In this document: positions 63,783 through 64,000 of the stretch, piece after piece
Layout of the letters: every line of letters starts with the position of its first letter
How positions within the stretch are numbered: position 1 is the stretch's first letter
Origin: Metaphire vulgaris
Lineage: Eukaryota > Annelida > Clitellata > Crassiclitellata > Megascolecidae
Length of the DNA: 64,000 nt
Direction: 5' to 3'
Assembly: GCA_018105865.1 (NCBI GenBank)
Contig: CM030832.1
Span: 12,730,419-12,794,418 of the forward strand
Translations under genes and position numbers: made by a program
The notes under the pieces: model-generated
What the model saw: the letters and a program-made list of their open reading frames with translations, nothing else
What the model was told of the DNA's origin: nothing
Database searches by the model: none

Positions 63783-64000
63783 TACTAATTATGCACTTCT
63801 AAGGCACCATGTATAACACCCAACAGTATCAATTGATGATTCGTACTTCAAATCTATCCGCAAAAGACCAGGTCATTCCAGAGATCAGTCAGAGGGAAAC
63901 AGCAAGACAGGCTATGGAAAAATAAATGCTAATTGGAAGAGATCATATATAGATGTATTTTAAGCCTAAATCTTAAGGTAGTCAGTTATTTTATTGGAAT
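63783..64000. repeat. Dispersed repeat, likely LINE 3' region
   Basis: Matches 41050-41230 closely (GCACTTCTA, GGTCATTCCAGAGATCAGTC, GCAAGACAG.CTATGGA); it runs off the window end. Confidence 0.6.

Overview
Eukaryotic (metazoan) genomic DNA. There is no operon structure. Genes are split into small exons by long introns with GT-AG and occasional GC-AG junctions. The rest is dominated by microsatellites (CT/GA, AT, CA, CTA/GTA), non-autonomous DNA transposons (mostly hAT-like with 8-bp target duplications), tRNA-derived SINEs and decayed L2/CR1-like LINEs. Repeat content and the gene set fit a marine invertebrate, perhaps an echinoderm-like or other deuterostome lineage; the sequence alone does not fix the species.

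Three protein-coding genes can be supported. (1) Plus strand, 4167-22140: a divergent D-type cyclin with five coding exons (exon 1 4167-4376; 6178-6384; 9663-9822; 15416-15555; 21904-22140), preceded by a CpG-rich, GGC-repeat-bearing 5' region and followed by a 3' UTR with AATAAA at 23310. (2) Minus strand, about 36293-35246: a small four-pass membrane protein of the TMEM216/TMEM80 (ciliary transition-zone) family. Three exons are assigned and the first coding exon was not found. Two perfect RFX X-box matches lie 0.75-0.85 kb upstream. (3) Minus strand, 59840-43258: a complete SMARCAD1/Fun30-type chromatin remodeller in 22 coding exons whose reading phases all agree, giving 999 codons plus stop.

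Layout: 1-3000 LINE remnant, hAT MITE and microsatellites; 3.1-23.3 kb cyclin D gene, whose introns hold nested MITEs, an L2-like LINE broken by a foldback element with TTAGGG-like interior, a 1.2-kb hAT-like element, a second LINE and large CT/AT arrays; 23.3-35.2 kb intergenic repeats (SINE inside a Harbinger-like element, LINE with MITE inserted, several MITEs); 35.2-37.2 kb TMEM80-like gene; 37.2-42.8 kb intergenic, with a Harbinger-like element, a SINE and a truncated composite hAT; 42.8-59.9 kb SMARCAD1, with a piggyBac-like element and LINE pieces in introns; 59.9-64 kb LINE remnant, trinucleotide arrays and a three-layer nested transposon carrying a reverse-transcriptase fragment.

The genes are not obviously functionally linked: one is cell-cycle entry (CDK4/6 partner), one ciliary membrane, one chromatin/DNA repair. 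The most unusual observations are an 18-bp motif (GACCTTTTTTGCTTGTCA and variants) recurring in many unrelated MITE families, the composite nested transposon present in two copies, the tandem X-boxes beside the TMEM80-like gene, and a D-type cyclin whose LxCxE motif is lost and whose exon 2 donor is abutted by a microsatellite.
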